A DNA stretch of 64,000 nt from SCGC-AAA076-P13 sp964276145 (GTDB lineage Bacteria; Pseudomonadota; Gammaproteobacteria; Magnimaribacterales; D2472). The notes beneath the pieces were generated by a model. That model had not been told where the DNA came from. It saw only the letters and a program-made list of their open reading frames with translations, and made no database searches. The position numbers were made by a program, and so were the translations under genes. The DNA is taken from contig CAXYDN010000003.1 of assembly GCA_964276145.1 (NCBI GenBank), forward strand, positions 1 through 64,000. Direction: 5' to 3'. Each line of letters opens with the position of its first letter. Positions within the stretch are counted from its first letter, which is position 1. This document shows positions 25,735-34,025 of the stretch, one piece after another.

Positions 25735-26974
25735 TTTTAAAATCTTGAATTGTTTTAAAGATCATCTCTTCATACTCTTGAGTTATTTTTAGCCAATTAA
25801 AGTTATCAATTATATGTTGTCTGCCACTTTCTGCAATTTTTTCAAATTCTTGATAGTTATTAAAAATATTTTTAATTGATTCAGATAGTTCATTCTCACT
25901 TTTTGGAGTAATTAGATTAGCGAACTCACCAACTAATTCTGGAATTGAGGCTGTATTGGTAGCAATAAGAGGAATTTCACAACTCATTGCTTCAATAACT
26001 GGATACCCAAAGCCCTCATATAACGAACTAACAATTGCAATTGAACTTGATGCATATTCTTTTGCAATTTCTTCTTTAGTAAGATCTGTTTTAAAGGTTA
26101 CTCTATTTTGAATTGAAAGCTCATCAATTAATCTAGAGGTATGGCCATCATTTTTCATTTTACCTATAACCAATAAAGATATTTCAGGAAATTCTTTAGC
26201 TAATGCAAACAAAGACTTTAATGTGTAATCAAGGCCTTTTAATGCAACATCTGCGCTTGCAGTAGTGATCAACTTAAATGGTATTCTTTTGATTTCTTTG
26301 TAAGGTATAAAAATGTCAATATCTAATCCGTTATTTATAACCTTTACATTCTCTTTATTAGCACCAAAATCTTCTACGATATCTCTTAAAGAATTTTTTG
26401 AAGGTGTAATAATTCTATTAATATTTTTAGCTACCTTGTTTTGCATCTTTAAAAATGAGTACCATCTATATCTAGAAAGTTTATATGAAAAATTATTTGC
26501 TGATTCTAGTTCAAATTTAAAATCCTTCGATATTGGATGATGGATGATTTCAATAAATGGAAATCGTTTTTGTATTTCCAACATGCCATAACTTAGAGAC
26601 TGATTATCAATAACTACATCATAATTATGATTGATTTTTAAAAAATTATTTGCTCTATGACCAAATGTTCTCATCTCGGGGAAACCGCCAAAAAGAGTAG
26701 AGAAAAATTCATAAAAATCTATAAGCTTTTTATCCCTTTTATTTAAAAAAATTTTTAATCTTTCTTTGAAAGAAAATGTTTGAAATAGATCTAAGCCGGG
26801 TAATTTAATAAGGTTTACTTGATCAGACAGATAAGGATATGGGGGACCAGAAATTACATCTACTTCGTGGCCCATAATCATCAATGCTCTAGAAATATCA
26901 TTAACGTATATTCCTTGGCCTCCACCAAAAGGTGCGCTTCTATAACTAAGAATTGCTATCTTTAGCTTTTTCAA
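25721..26974 (-). CDS. GT4-family glycosyltransferase
   Basis: This 417-residue enzyme has the two-Rossmann GT-B fold of retaining family 4 glycosyltransferases. The N-terminal FGGGQGIYVNDISRALMIMGHEV binds the acceptor side. The C-terminal half has a nucleotide-sugar site beginning LITTASADVALKGLDYTLKSL. The EX7E-type region is SSLYEGFGYPVIEAMSCEIPLIATN, with both glutamates present. It is cytosolic or membrane-associated. Donor and acceptor are unknown. It lies 5 bases downstream of ilvE on the same strand and starts the GT4-methyltransferase-toroid set. Confidence 0.85.
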   Translation of the reverse strand: MKKLKIAILSYRSAPFGGGQGIYVNDISRALMIMGHEVDVISGPPYPYLSDQVNLIKLPGLDLFQTFSFKERLKIFLNKRDKKLIDFYEFFSTLFGGFPEMRTFGHRANNFLKINHNYDVVIDNQSLSYGMLEIQKRFPFIEIIHHPISKDFKFELESANNFSYKLSRYRWYSFLKMQNKVAKNINRIITPSKNSLRDIVEDFGANKENVKVINNGLDIDIFIPYKEIKRIPFKLITTASADVALKGLDYTLKSLFALAKEFPEISLLVIGKMKNDGHTSRLIDELSIQNRVTFKTDLTKEEIAKEYASSSIAIVSSLYEGFGYPVIEAMSCEIPLIATNTASIPELVGEFANLITPKSENELSESIKNIFNNYQEFEKIAESGRQHIIDNFNWLKITQEYEEMIFKTIQDFKNANL

Positions 26975-26979
26975 AATAT

Positions 26980-27903
26980 TTATTCAGAGACTATGCTTAG
27001 CCAATCTTTATACTTATTATTACGGCCACTAACTATATCAACATATGTTGTTTGAAGTTTCTCTGTTATAGATCCAATTGATCCAGCGCCAATAGTAATC
27101 TCATCAATCTTTGATATTGGGGTTATTTCTACTGCAGTGCCTGAGAAGAACACCTCATCACTGCTAACTAGTTCATCATATGTAATATCTTTTTCTATCA
27201 CTTCAAAGCCAAGATCTCTAGCTATTTGAATAACTGATTGCCTTGTTATTCCATTTAAGCAATGGTCGGTCTTTGGAGTGCTTATAACATTTTTATTAAC
27301 CAAGAATATATTTTCTCCACTTCCTTCTGATATATATCCATTTTTATCTAGTAATAAAGCTTCATCTGCACCCTTCTCTATAGCTTCATGAAGTGCCATT
27401 GTAGAATTAATATATGTTCCAATAATTTTGTATCCTGAATGCAACGGATTACTGTATTGCTCATAAGATGACTTAATTATGGATATGCCATTTTTCTTTG
27501 ATTCGGGGCTCATATATGATGGCCATTCCCATGCAGCTATTGCAACATTTACAGATAACTCTGTTGCTCTAATTCCTAAAGACTCACTCCCCAAAAACAC
27601 TATAGGACGTAGGTATCCTTCTGATAGATTATTTTTTAAGAATATATCTTTCTGAACCTGATTTAGCTCTTCCTTGGAATATGGAATCTTTACGCCAATC
27701 TTACTAGCAGCATCAAATAATCTTTTTGTATGATCATTTAATCTGAATATTGCCGCTCCTTCATCTGTTTCATATGCCCTAACTCCCTCAAACACGCCTG
27801 TTCCATAATGAACCGTATGAGATAAAATATGAACTGAACTATCTTCCCATTTTTCATAGGAACCATTCTTCCATATATATTTTAAATCGGTGTTTACAAA
27901 CAT
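26980..27903 (-). CDS. ilvE: Branched-chain amino acid aminotransferase
   Basis: IlvE makes leucine, isoleucine and valine from their 2-oxo acids using glutamate and pyridoxal phosphate. ATG 27903 gives 307 residues (E. coli 309) and starts directly before KYIWKNGSYEKWEDSSVHILSHTVHYGTGVFEGVRAYE; a longer in-frame reading from 27978 adds 25 unrelated residues and is not used. The cofactor lysine is in GYKIIGTYINS and the fold-type IV signature in EALLLDKNGYISEGSGENIF. It is divergent from the phosphomannomutase gene with about 70 bases between starts. It lies directly upstream of the GT4 gene, which it may share a transcript with. Confidence 0.92.
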   Translation of the reverse strand: MFVNTDLKYIWKNGSYEKWEDSSVHILSHTVHYGTGVFEGVRAYETDEGAAIFRLNDHTKRLFDAASKIGVKIPYSKEELNQVQKDIFLKNNLSEGYLRPIVFLGSESLGIRATELSVNVAIAAWEWPSYMSPESKKNGISIIKSSYEQYSNPLHSGYKIIGTYINSTMALHEAIEKGADEALLLDKNGYISEGSGENIFLVNKNVISTPKTDHCLNGITRQSVIQIARDLGFEVIEKDITYDELVSSDEVFFSGTAVEITPISKIDEITIGAGSIGSITEKLQTTYVDIVSGRNNKYKDWLSIVSE

Positions 27904-27972
27904 TTTTACAAGATATAATAACGAGTCGCTATTATGACAAACTAAACAAAATAACAAAAGGATTGAATAACA

Positions 27973-29337
27973 ATGCATGAGTCCATTTTTAGAGAGAATG
28001 ATATTAGAGGGACATATCCTGAAGAATTAAATGAATTAGTCATTAAAGATATAGCTAAGGGTATAGCAAAAAAATGTAAGGCTGAGGGAGTAAATTCAAT
28101 TGCTGTTGCTAGAGATGGCAGGCTTTCAGGTGAGTCCCTTCTTTCTAGTTTTTGTGAAGCTATGATTAGCTATGGTTTAGATGTTAATTGTATTGGATTG
28201 GCAACAAGTCCTATGCTGTATTTTGCTGCAAAAAAAGAAAACTCTAAAAGTGGAATAATGATCACAGGAAGTCATAATCCCAAAGATTATAATGGAATTA
28301 AAATGGTCGTTAATAATAGTTCTGTTTCAGGAAATGAGATATTAACTTTGATTAACGACAATGAAGAGTTAGGAACTACAAATCAAGGCCAAATTACTTA
28401 TAACAATATTAAAGATATTTATATTGAAGAGGTCATTAATAATGTTGAAGAAGATTTAAGTAATTTAAAAGTTGTTCTTGATTGTGGTAATGGTGTGGCT
28501 GGGCATATTGCTCCCGACTTATTTAAAAAATTAGGCTGCGAAGTAATTGAATTATATAGTGATGTTGATGGAAATTTTCCAAACCATCACCCTGATCCAG
28601 GCAAACTAGAAAATCTAAAAGATATTATATTAGAGGTTAAAAAACAGAATGCCGATATAGGATTTGCATTTGATGGAGATGGAGACAGAGTTGGCTTAAT
28701 TACCAATAAAGGTGAAATGATATTCCCTGATAAGCAAATGATGTTATTTTCTAAAGATATTTTGAAAGACAAAAGTGGAGGGATAGTTTTTGATGTTAAA
28801 TGCTCCAATCATCTTGAAAATATTATATCTAGTAATGGTGGCAAACCTATCATGTCTCCAACAGGACATTTTCATATTAAAAATGCAATTAAAAAGAATA
28901 ATGCATTATTGGGTGGAGAGATGAGTGGTCATATATTTTTTAATGATAAATGGTATGGCTTTGATGATGGTCCTTATGCTGCAGTTAGAGCTGCTGAAAT
29001 ATTAGCAAAATCAAGTGAATCAATCTCTGATATATTTTCAAAATTCCCTGACTCTTTCTCAACTCCAGAATTAAATATTACCGTTACAGATGAAAATAAA
29101 TTTGAGATAGTTAAGAGATTTATTGAGGAATCTCAACTAGAGGGTGAAAAAATTACAATAGATGGACTAAGAGTAAATTTTAAAGACGGTTGGGGCCTAT
29201 TAAGAGCATCTAATACAACACCAAAACTTGTTCTAAGGTTCGAAGGGGACTCATCTGAGTCTATGAATAGAATTCAAGAAGAATTTATTTCAGAACTCTC
29301 TCGCATTTGTCCGGAGATTGATATAAATTTAGATTAA
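27973..29337 (+). CDS. Phosphomannomutase/phosphoglucomutase
   Basis: The 454-residue enzyme moves phosphate between C6 and C1 of mannose or glucose, supplying sugar nucleotides for LPS or exopolysaccharide. It has FRENDIRGTYPEELN at the N-terminus, the phosphoserine loop GIMITGSHNPKDYNGIKM at about residues 93-110, the magnesium loop FAFDGDGDRVG, the sugar-binding GGEMSGHIFF and the phosphate-binding RASNTTPKLVLRFEG near the C-terminus. It matches the AlgC-type dual enzyme. It precedes slmA by three bases. In gammaproteobacteria an algC-like gene and slmA often lie in a coaBC-dut-pyrE neighbourhood, of which only these two are here. Confidence 0.9.
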   Translation: MHESIFRENDIRGTYPEELNELVIKDIAKGIAKKCKAEGVNSIAVARDGRLSGESLLSSFCEAMISYGLDVNCIGLATSPMLYFAAKKENSKSGIMITGSHNPKDYNGIKMVVNNSSVSGNEILTLINDNEELGTTNQGQITYNNIKDIYIEEVINNVEEDLSNLKVVLDCGNGVAGHIAPDLFKKLGCEVIELYSDVDGNFPNHHPDPGKLENLKDIILEVKKQNADIGFAFDGDGDRVGLITNKGEMIFPDKQMMLFSKDILKDKSGGIVFDVKCSNHLENIISSNGGKPIMSPTGHFHIKNAIKKNNALLGGEMSGHIFFNDKWYGFDDGPYAAVRAAEILAKSSESISDIFSKFPDSFSTPELNITVTDENKFEIVKRFIEESQLEGEKITIDGLRVNFKDGWGLLRASNTTPKLVLRFEGDSSESMNRIQEEFISELSRICPEIDINLD

Positions 29338-29340
29338 CTA

Positions 29341-29910
29341 ATGAAAAATGATAGAAAAAATATTATTTTACAATCTCTAGCAAGCCTACTTGAGGAAAGA
29401 AATTTATCAAAAGTTACTACAGCGATTCTTGCTGAGAAATCAGAAATAACTGAAGCAGCTTTATACAGACATTTTCCAAGCAAAAGAGCAATCTATGCTG
29501 AACTTTTTTCTTTTTGTGATGGAGCAATATTTAGTAAATGCTCTGAGCTAAAAAAATCTGATATAGGATCTAAAGAAAAAGTAAAAAATACATTTTTATT
29601 TTTTATGATTTTCATTGAAAAAAATAAAGGCTTTGCCAGACTAATATCAAGAGAAGCTCTTTCTTCTGATGAGCAGAATGTTTCTGATGCGGTTAATCAA
29701 TTCTTTGAAAGATTGGAGCTATCAATTAAACAAATGCTTGCTGAGGATTCTGATAATCTTATAGCTCAACCTGGAGTTTCTGCTCAATTAATAGTCACAT
29801 GTCTTGAGGGCAATGTTGGAAGGTATATCAGATCAAAATTTAAGGACTCACCAAGCAATTACATAGAAAATATATGGGATTTACTTAGTATAAACATATT
29901 TAAAAGCTAA
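29341..29910 (+). CDS. slmA: Nucleoid occlusion factor SlmA (TetR family)
   Basis: SlmA binds specific chromosomal sites and blocks FtsZ assembly over the nucleoid. The 189-residue sequence opens with RKNIILQSLASLLEE and the helix-turn-helix KVTTAILAEKSEITEAALYRHFPSKRAIYAEL; the EAALYRHFPSK recognition helix is a close match to E. coli SlmA. The C-terminal dimer domain has NQFFERLELSIKQML and a final EGNVGRYIRSKFK, also as in SlmA. It follows the phosphomannomutase gene by three bases and converges on mrcA with a four-base overlap of the stop regions. Confidence 0.9.
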   Translation: MKNDRKNIILQSLASLLEERNLSKVTTAILAEKSEITEAALYRHFPSKRAIYAELFSFCDGAIFSKCSELKKSDIGSKEKVKNTFLFFMIFIEKNKGFARLISREALSSDEQNVSDAVNQFFERLELSIKQMLAEDSDNLIAQPGVSAQLIVTCLEGNVGRYIRSKFKDSPSNYIENIWDLLSINIFKS

Positions 29911-30650
29911 TCTTCTATATTCTCATCTAAGAACAATTCAAAGTAAGTATTTTTATTTTCCAGGCCATCGATCTTACCTGTTTTTTTATTTACTCTAATA
30001 AAAGATAATCCTTCAGGTATATTTTTTTCTTTTATCTCTAAAGTATTTAGCTCTTCATTCATATAATCCAACCATATTGGAAGAGCAATTGTTGATCCAT
30101 ATTCATTTTCTCCTAATGAAGAAAAATCATCAGTCCCCACCCATACTGTTGTAACTAGATCTTCATGAAAACCAGAAAACCAAGTACTTACTGCATCATT
30201 TGTAGTCCCAGTTTTTCCAGCTATATCATCTCTATTTAAGAAAGAAGATTTTCTTCCAGCAGTTCCCTTTTGCATGAATTCCTGCAATATGTCTTTTATA
30301 AGAAATGCTATACGTTCATCTATAACTGGGTCTTTTTGAAGTTTGGGATTAATTAAGAAATATGGTTTTTTGATATTCATTTCAAGTGTATTTAACCAAG
30401 GAAAAGCTTTAATTTCTGCATTATCATTAAGATTTACATAATCATTATGAGAATAAATAATATTTCCATCCCGATCTTCAATTTTAGAAATATAATAAGG
30501 GTCAACTAAGTACCCGCCATTTGCTATCACACCAAATGCCCGAACCATTTCTGCAGGTGAGAAATTTCCAGACCCTAATGCTAACGAAAGATCAGATGGT
30601 AGTCTTGATTTTTCAAATCCAAAATTTTGAATAAAATCATGAGATTTAGC
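29907..30650 (-). CDS. mrcA: Penicillin-binding protein 1A, C-terminal part (frameshifted gene, part 2)
   Basis: This is the end of the transpeptidase domain of PBP1A in the frame next to part 1. From 30650 it reads AKSHDFIQNFGFEKSRLPSD, then LSLALGSGNFSPAEMVRAFG, as in E. coli PBP1A. It carries the KTGTT triad motif (DDIAGKTGTTNDAVSTWFSG) that holds the third active-site element. The first ATG at 30548 is inside conserved sequence and is not a real start. One extra base near 30651 separates it from part 1. Its stop overlaps slmA's end by four bases. Confidence 0.85.
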   Translation of the reverse strand, partial: AKSHDFIQNFGFEKSRLPSDLSLALGSGNFSPAEMVRAFGVIANGGYLVDPYYISKIEDRDGNIIYSHNDYVNLNDNAEIKAFPWLNTLEMNIKKPYFLINPKLQKDPVIDERIAFLIKDILQEFMQKGTAGRKSSFLNRDDIAGKTGTTNDAVSTWFSGFHEDLVTTVWVGTDDFSSLGENEYGSTIALPIWLDYMNEELNTLEIKEKNIPEGLSFIRVNKKTGKIDGLENKNTYFELFLDENIED

Positions 30651-32349
30651 TAATACCCATTTCTCTTAATAGCTTTATAGAAACTATATTTACAGAGCGG
30701 ATTAATGCATCTCTAATAGAAGTTGGGCCATAAAATTTACCAGTATAGTTTTGCGGCCTCCAAATGCTTTCAAGATTTTTATCCTCAAAGGCAATTGGTG
30801 CATCATTTATTAAAGATGATGCATTATATTCATCCGCAAGAGCGGTAGCGTAAATGAATGGCTTGAAGCTTGAGCCAGATTGAGGGTATGAAAGACGCAC
30901 CCTATCAAAATTGCTTTTATTAAAACTGGTACCACCGATATACGCCCTAACTGCCCCAGAAGTTGGATGCATTGAAATAAGCGCTGACTCTGCCTCTGGA
31001 ATTTGATCTAATAATAAGTAATTCACTTCTTTTTTAAAGTAAACAAAATCTCCTATATTTAAAAAATCTTTAAATGAATTGGGCTTTGGCCCTCTTTCAT
31101 CTATTGATATTCTTTTCCTAGCCCATTCATATTCAGATGACCATGGAATTGAATCTATCTCTAAGTCCTCATTGATAAAATAAAGACTATTATTGCTAAG
31201 ATTAATTACTATGCCTTTGGAATGAGTTTTATAAAAAGGAAAATCTTCAAATATTATATTTATCCTATTTGATAGCTTTGTTTCATCATCAAAAGAACTC
31301 AACTCCAACATTTCATCTGATATAAAATCAATATTCAATTCAGCTAAGCTGTTGAGTTGTTCTTGTGTAAATATATCTTCAAAATTTTGAGCTTCTTTCC
31401 AGCCATGTCTTTTATCATATTCTGCAAGTTGAGTTATCACTTTTATATTGGCATTTTTTTGAGATGTTGAATTCATAGTAGTAAAAATTGACCAGCCATT
31501 CTTATAGGCCATCAATCCATATCTTGAAATAATTTCTTGTCTAGCAAGCTCAGCTAAAAATTTTCCATCAACATCATATAAATCAACGTTTCTTGAAACA
31601 ACTAATGATGATTCAGCAGCATTATCAAATTGGCTTTTATTAATCATTCTAAGTTTAAGCATTCTGGATAAAATCCAATTTCTTCTTTGCTTTGTTCTTT
31701 CAGGAGCCTTTATTGCATTTATCCTCGATGGAGATTGAGCCATTGCTGCAATTGTCGCTGCCTCAGCCAGTGTAAGGTCCAGGCTACTTTTATTAAAATA
31801 AGTATTTGCAGCTGCCTCAATACCATATGACCTATTACCAAAAAAATTTCTATTTACATATAACTCAAAAATTTCTTCTTTGGTTAATTTTCCTTCTAGC
31901 TCCAGCGCTAGGAATATTTCTTTAACTTTTCTTACAATTGTTTGATCCCTAGTTAATAAGTATCCTCGAACTACCTGCATTGATATAGTTCCACCTCCGC
32001 CAAAGCACCCCTTAGGGCCCAAGCACCTTATAACTGATCTGACTAGGCCGGTATAGCTGATTCCCTGATGATTAAAAAATTGATCATCCTCTGCTGCTAA
32101 AAAAGCATCTTTTATATATGGGGGGATATCTTCAAAACTTATGGTTCTTCTTTTTATTTCTCCAAATTCTCCAATTAGTACTCTATCCTCTGTATATACT
32201 TTTAATGGCATTTGAAGTTGTCCTTCATCAACCAAAGAAATTTCTGGTAAGGATGGTCTCAAAGTTAAGTATGTGCCTAAAATAATAAGTATTGCTAATA
32301 CACAACTTAAAATGCTGGTCCAAAAAAGAAATTTAATTATTTTTAACAT
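30646..32349 (-). CDS. mrcA: Penicillin-binding protein 1A, N-terminal and central part (frameshifted gene, part 1)
   Basis: PBP1A polymerises and cross-links peptidoglycan. This part has one N-terminal membrane helix (about residues 7-28) and a GT51 glycosyltransferase domain with FLAAEDDQFFNHQGI, GGGTISMQVVRGYLL and ELYVNRNFFGNRSYGIEAAA. The transpeptidase domain follows with the nucleophile SSFK (SGSSFKPFIYATAL) and the SVN motif (RSVNIVSIKLL). It stops at a TAA at 30646-30648 just after LLREMGI. Dropping one base restores the frame into part 2, so the gene is probably whole in the organism. It is divergent from aroK, the mrcA-aroK side of a conserved gammaproteobacterial neighbourhood. 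Confidence 0.87.
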   Translation of the reverse strand: MLKIIKFLFWTSILSCVLAILIILGTYLTLRPSLPEISLVDEGQLQMPLKVYTEDRVLIGEFGEIKRRTISFEDIPPYIKDAFLAAEDDQFFNHQGISYTGLVRSVIRCLGPKGCFGGGGTISMQVVRGYLLTRDQTIVRKVKEIFLALELEGKLTKEEIFELYVNRNFFGNRSYGIEAAANTYFNKSSLDLTLAEAATIAAMAQSPSRINAIKAPERTKQRRNWILSRMLKLRMINKSQFDNAAESSLVVSRNVDLYDVDGKFLAELARQEIISRYGLMAYKNGWSIFTTMNSTSQKNANIKVITQLAEYDKRHGWKEAQNFEDIFTQEQLNSLAELNIDFISDEMLELSSFDDETKLSNRINIIFEDFPFYKTHSKGIVINLSNNSLYFINEDLEIDSIPWSSEYEWARKRISIDERGPKPNSFKDFLNIGDFVYFKKEVNYLLLDQIPEAESALISMHPTSGAVRAYIGGTSFNKSNFDRVRLSYPQSGSSFKPFIYATALADEYNASSLINDAPIAFEDKNLESIWRPQNYTGKFYGPTSIRDALIRSVNIVSIKLLREMGIS

Positions 32350-32455
32350 AAGATTATAAGAACTGTTATTACTTTAGATTACATCTTTTATTATCAAAAA
32401 AACTATTTTATATAGTTCAATGGTAAAATTCACATAATCATAAGATAAATCATAT

Positions 32456-32965
32456 ATGAATATATTTATAGTAGGTCCTATGGGATCAGGAAAATCAACA
32501 GTTGGAAAGATAATTTCTAGTGAATTATTCTTGAATTTTTTTGATACTGATGAGGAAATAGAATCAAGAACAGGTGCATCAATTGACTGGATTTTTGATC
32601 TTGAGGGCGAAGAAGGCTTTAGAAAGAGGGAAAGTCAAATTCTAGAAGAAATGGTTCAACAAAATTCTATTGTGTTATCTACTGGTGGTGGGATTATTCT
32701 CTCTGAGCCTAATAGGGAACTTCTTTCCTCTAGAGGAACTGTATTTTACTTAGCAACACCTATAGAGACTCAGCTTGAAAGAACTTCCAAAGATAAAGAC
32801 AGACCACTTTTGAAAAATGGTGATCCTGGAAAAATTTTAAAAGAACTGCATATTGCAAGAGAAAGCCTCTATGAAGAAGTTTCAGATTATGTTGTTAATA
32901 CAGAAGGTAAATCTAGCCAAGAAGTTTCTGCAGAAATCATAAAGCTAGTAAAAAACTATGGCTAA
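32456..32965 (+). CDS. aroK: Shikimate kinase
   Basis: AroK phosphorylates shikimate with ATP in aromatic amino acid synthesis. The 169-residue protein has the P-loop GPMGSGKSTVG at residues 7-17, the shikimate-binding FFDTDEEIESRTGASIDWIFDLEGEEGFRKRES, the STGGGIIL loop, and the lid DKDRPLLKN. It starts about 100 bases from mrcA on the opposite strand. In Pseudomonas the pilMNOPQ genes lie between mrcA and aroK; here that interval holds no gene. aroB follows with an eight-base overlap. Confidence 0.94.
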   Translation: MNIFIVGPMGSGKSTVGKIISSELFLNFFDTDEEIESRTGASIDWIFDLEGEEGFRKRESQILEEMVQQNSIVLSTGGGIILSEPNRELLSSRGTVFYLATPIETQLERTSKDKDRPLLKNGDPGKILKELHIARESLYEEVSDYVVNTEGKSSQEVSAEIIKLVKNYG

Positions 32966-34025
32966 AATAGTTTCAGTTGGTAAAGGCAGTTCAAGATATG
33001 ACGTAATCATTGCAAAGAATGCGATGAATAAAAAAAACCTTTCAAATCATTTAAAGAATAAGAATAAAGTACTAATTATTACTGATTCGGGTATTCCTAA
33101 AAAATATATTAAAGAACTCAAGATAATTTTAGACAAGAAAAAAGTCTATGTTCATTCGATTAAGGAAGGCGAAAAGTCAAAATCTTTCAACACATATAAA
33201 GTTATTACAGAAAAACTAGCTCAACTAAAATTTGATCGTTCAGATTGTATGATTGCTCTTGGTGGCGGAGTTGTTGGTGACATAACAGGATTTTGCGCAG
33301 CATCATATTTAAGAGGAATAGATTTTATACAAATACCTACAACTCTATTAGCTCAAGTTGACTCTTCTGTGGGTGGAAAAACTGCTATAAATATTAAGCA
33401 AGGTAAAAATCTTGTAGGTGCATTTTATAATCCAACTCTTGTGCTTATTAGTACTAAATTCTTAGAAACTCTTTCAGATAAAGAATATAAATCTGGCCTT
33501 GGTGAGGTTGCAAAATACGCATTTATTGGGAATAAGAGATTATATAAATTTATGCAAATTAATGCAGAAAATATTAAATTAAAGAAACTAAATGTGCTTG
33601 AAGAAATAATTGAAGAATCTGTTAAAACTAAAGCAAAAATAGTTACAAGTGATGAGAAGGAAAAAGGAATAAGAGCAATTCTTAATTTTGGTCATACATT
33701 TGGCCATGCTATAGAAGCTCATAACAAATATAAGGGGCTAACACATGGAGCTGCTGTGACATTGGGCATGGTTATAGCTTCAAAAATATCTTTTTTTGAA
33801 GGGCATATTAAGGCATATCAACTTGACGATATGATTAATCTAATTGAATCATTGGGATTAAAAGTAGATTATTCAAAATATTCATATAACGACCTCAAAG
33901 GCTATATTCTTAATGATAAAAAGGTTTCAAAGGGTAAACTAAATTTAATTTTAGTTAATGATAAAGGTAAGGCCTTCAAAACTGATCGTTATAAAATTAA
34001 TAATTTAAGAAAAGCTTTCAGTTAA
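32958..34025 (+). CDS. aroB: 3-dehydroquinate synthase
   Basis: AroB converts DAHP, made by the enzyme whose gene ends at base 135, into 3-dehydroquinate using NAD+ and a divalent metal. The 355-residue protein has IKEGEKSKSFNTYKVI, the dinucleotide loop ALGGGVVGDITGFCAA, a PTTLLAQVDSSVGGKTAIN segment, GLGEVAKYAFI, and the metal ligands in ILNFGHTFGHAIE. It overlaps aroK by eight bases and its stop overlaps the convergent gltB stop by four. Confidence 0.94.
   Translation: MAKIVSVGKGSSRYDVIIAKNAMNKKNLSNHLKNKNKVLIITDSGIPKKYIKELKIILDKKKVYVHSIKEGEKSKSFNTYKVITEKLAQLKFDRSDCMIALGGGVVGDITGFCAASYLRGIDFIQIPTTLLAQVDSSVGGKTAINIKQGKNLVGAFYNPTLVLISTKFLETLSDKEYKSGLGEVAKYAFIGNKRLYKFMQINAENIKLKKLNVLEEIIEESVKTKAKIVTSDEKEKGIRAILNFGHTFGHAIEAHNKYKGLTHGAAVTLGMVIASKISFFEGHIKAYQLDDMINLIESLGLKVDYSKYSYNDLKGYILNDKKVSKGKLNLILVNDKGKAFKTDRYKINNLRKAFS

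Noticed and set aside
27904..27978. Longer N-terminus of ilvE
   Set aside because: The extra 25 residues have no match to the family and overlap the start of the divergent phosphomannomutase gene; ATG 27903 gives the normal length.
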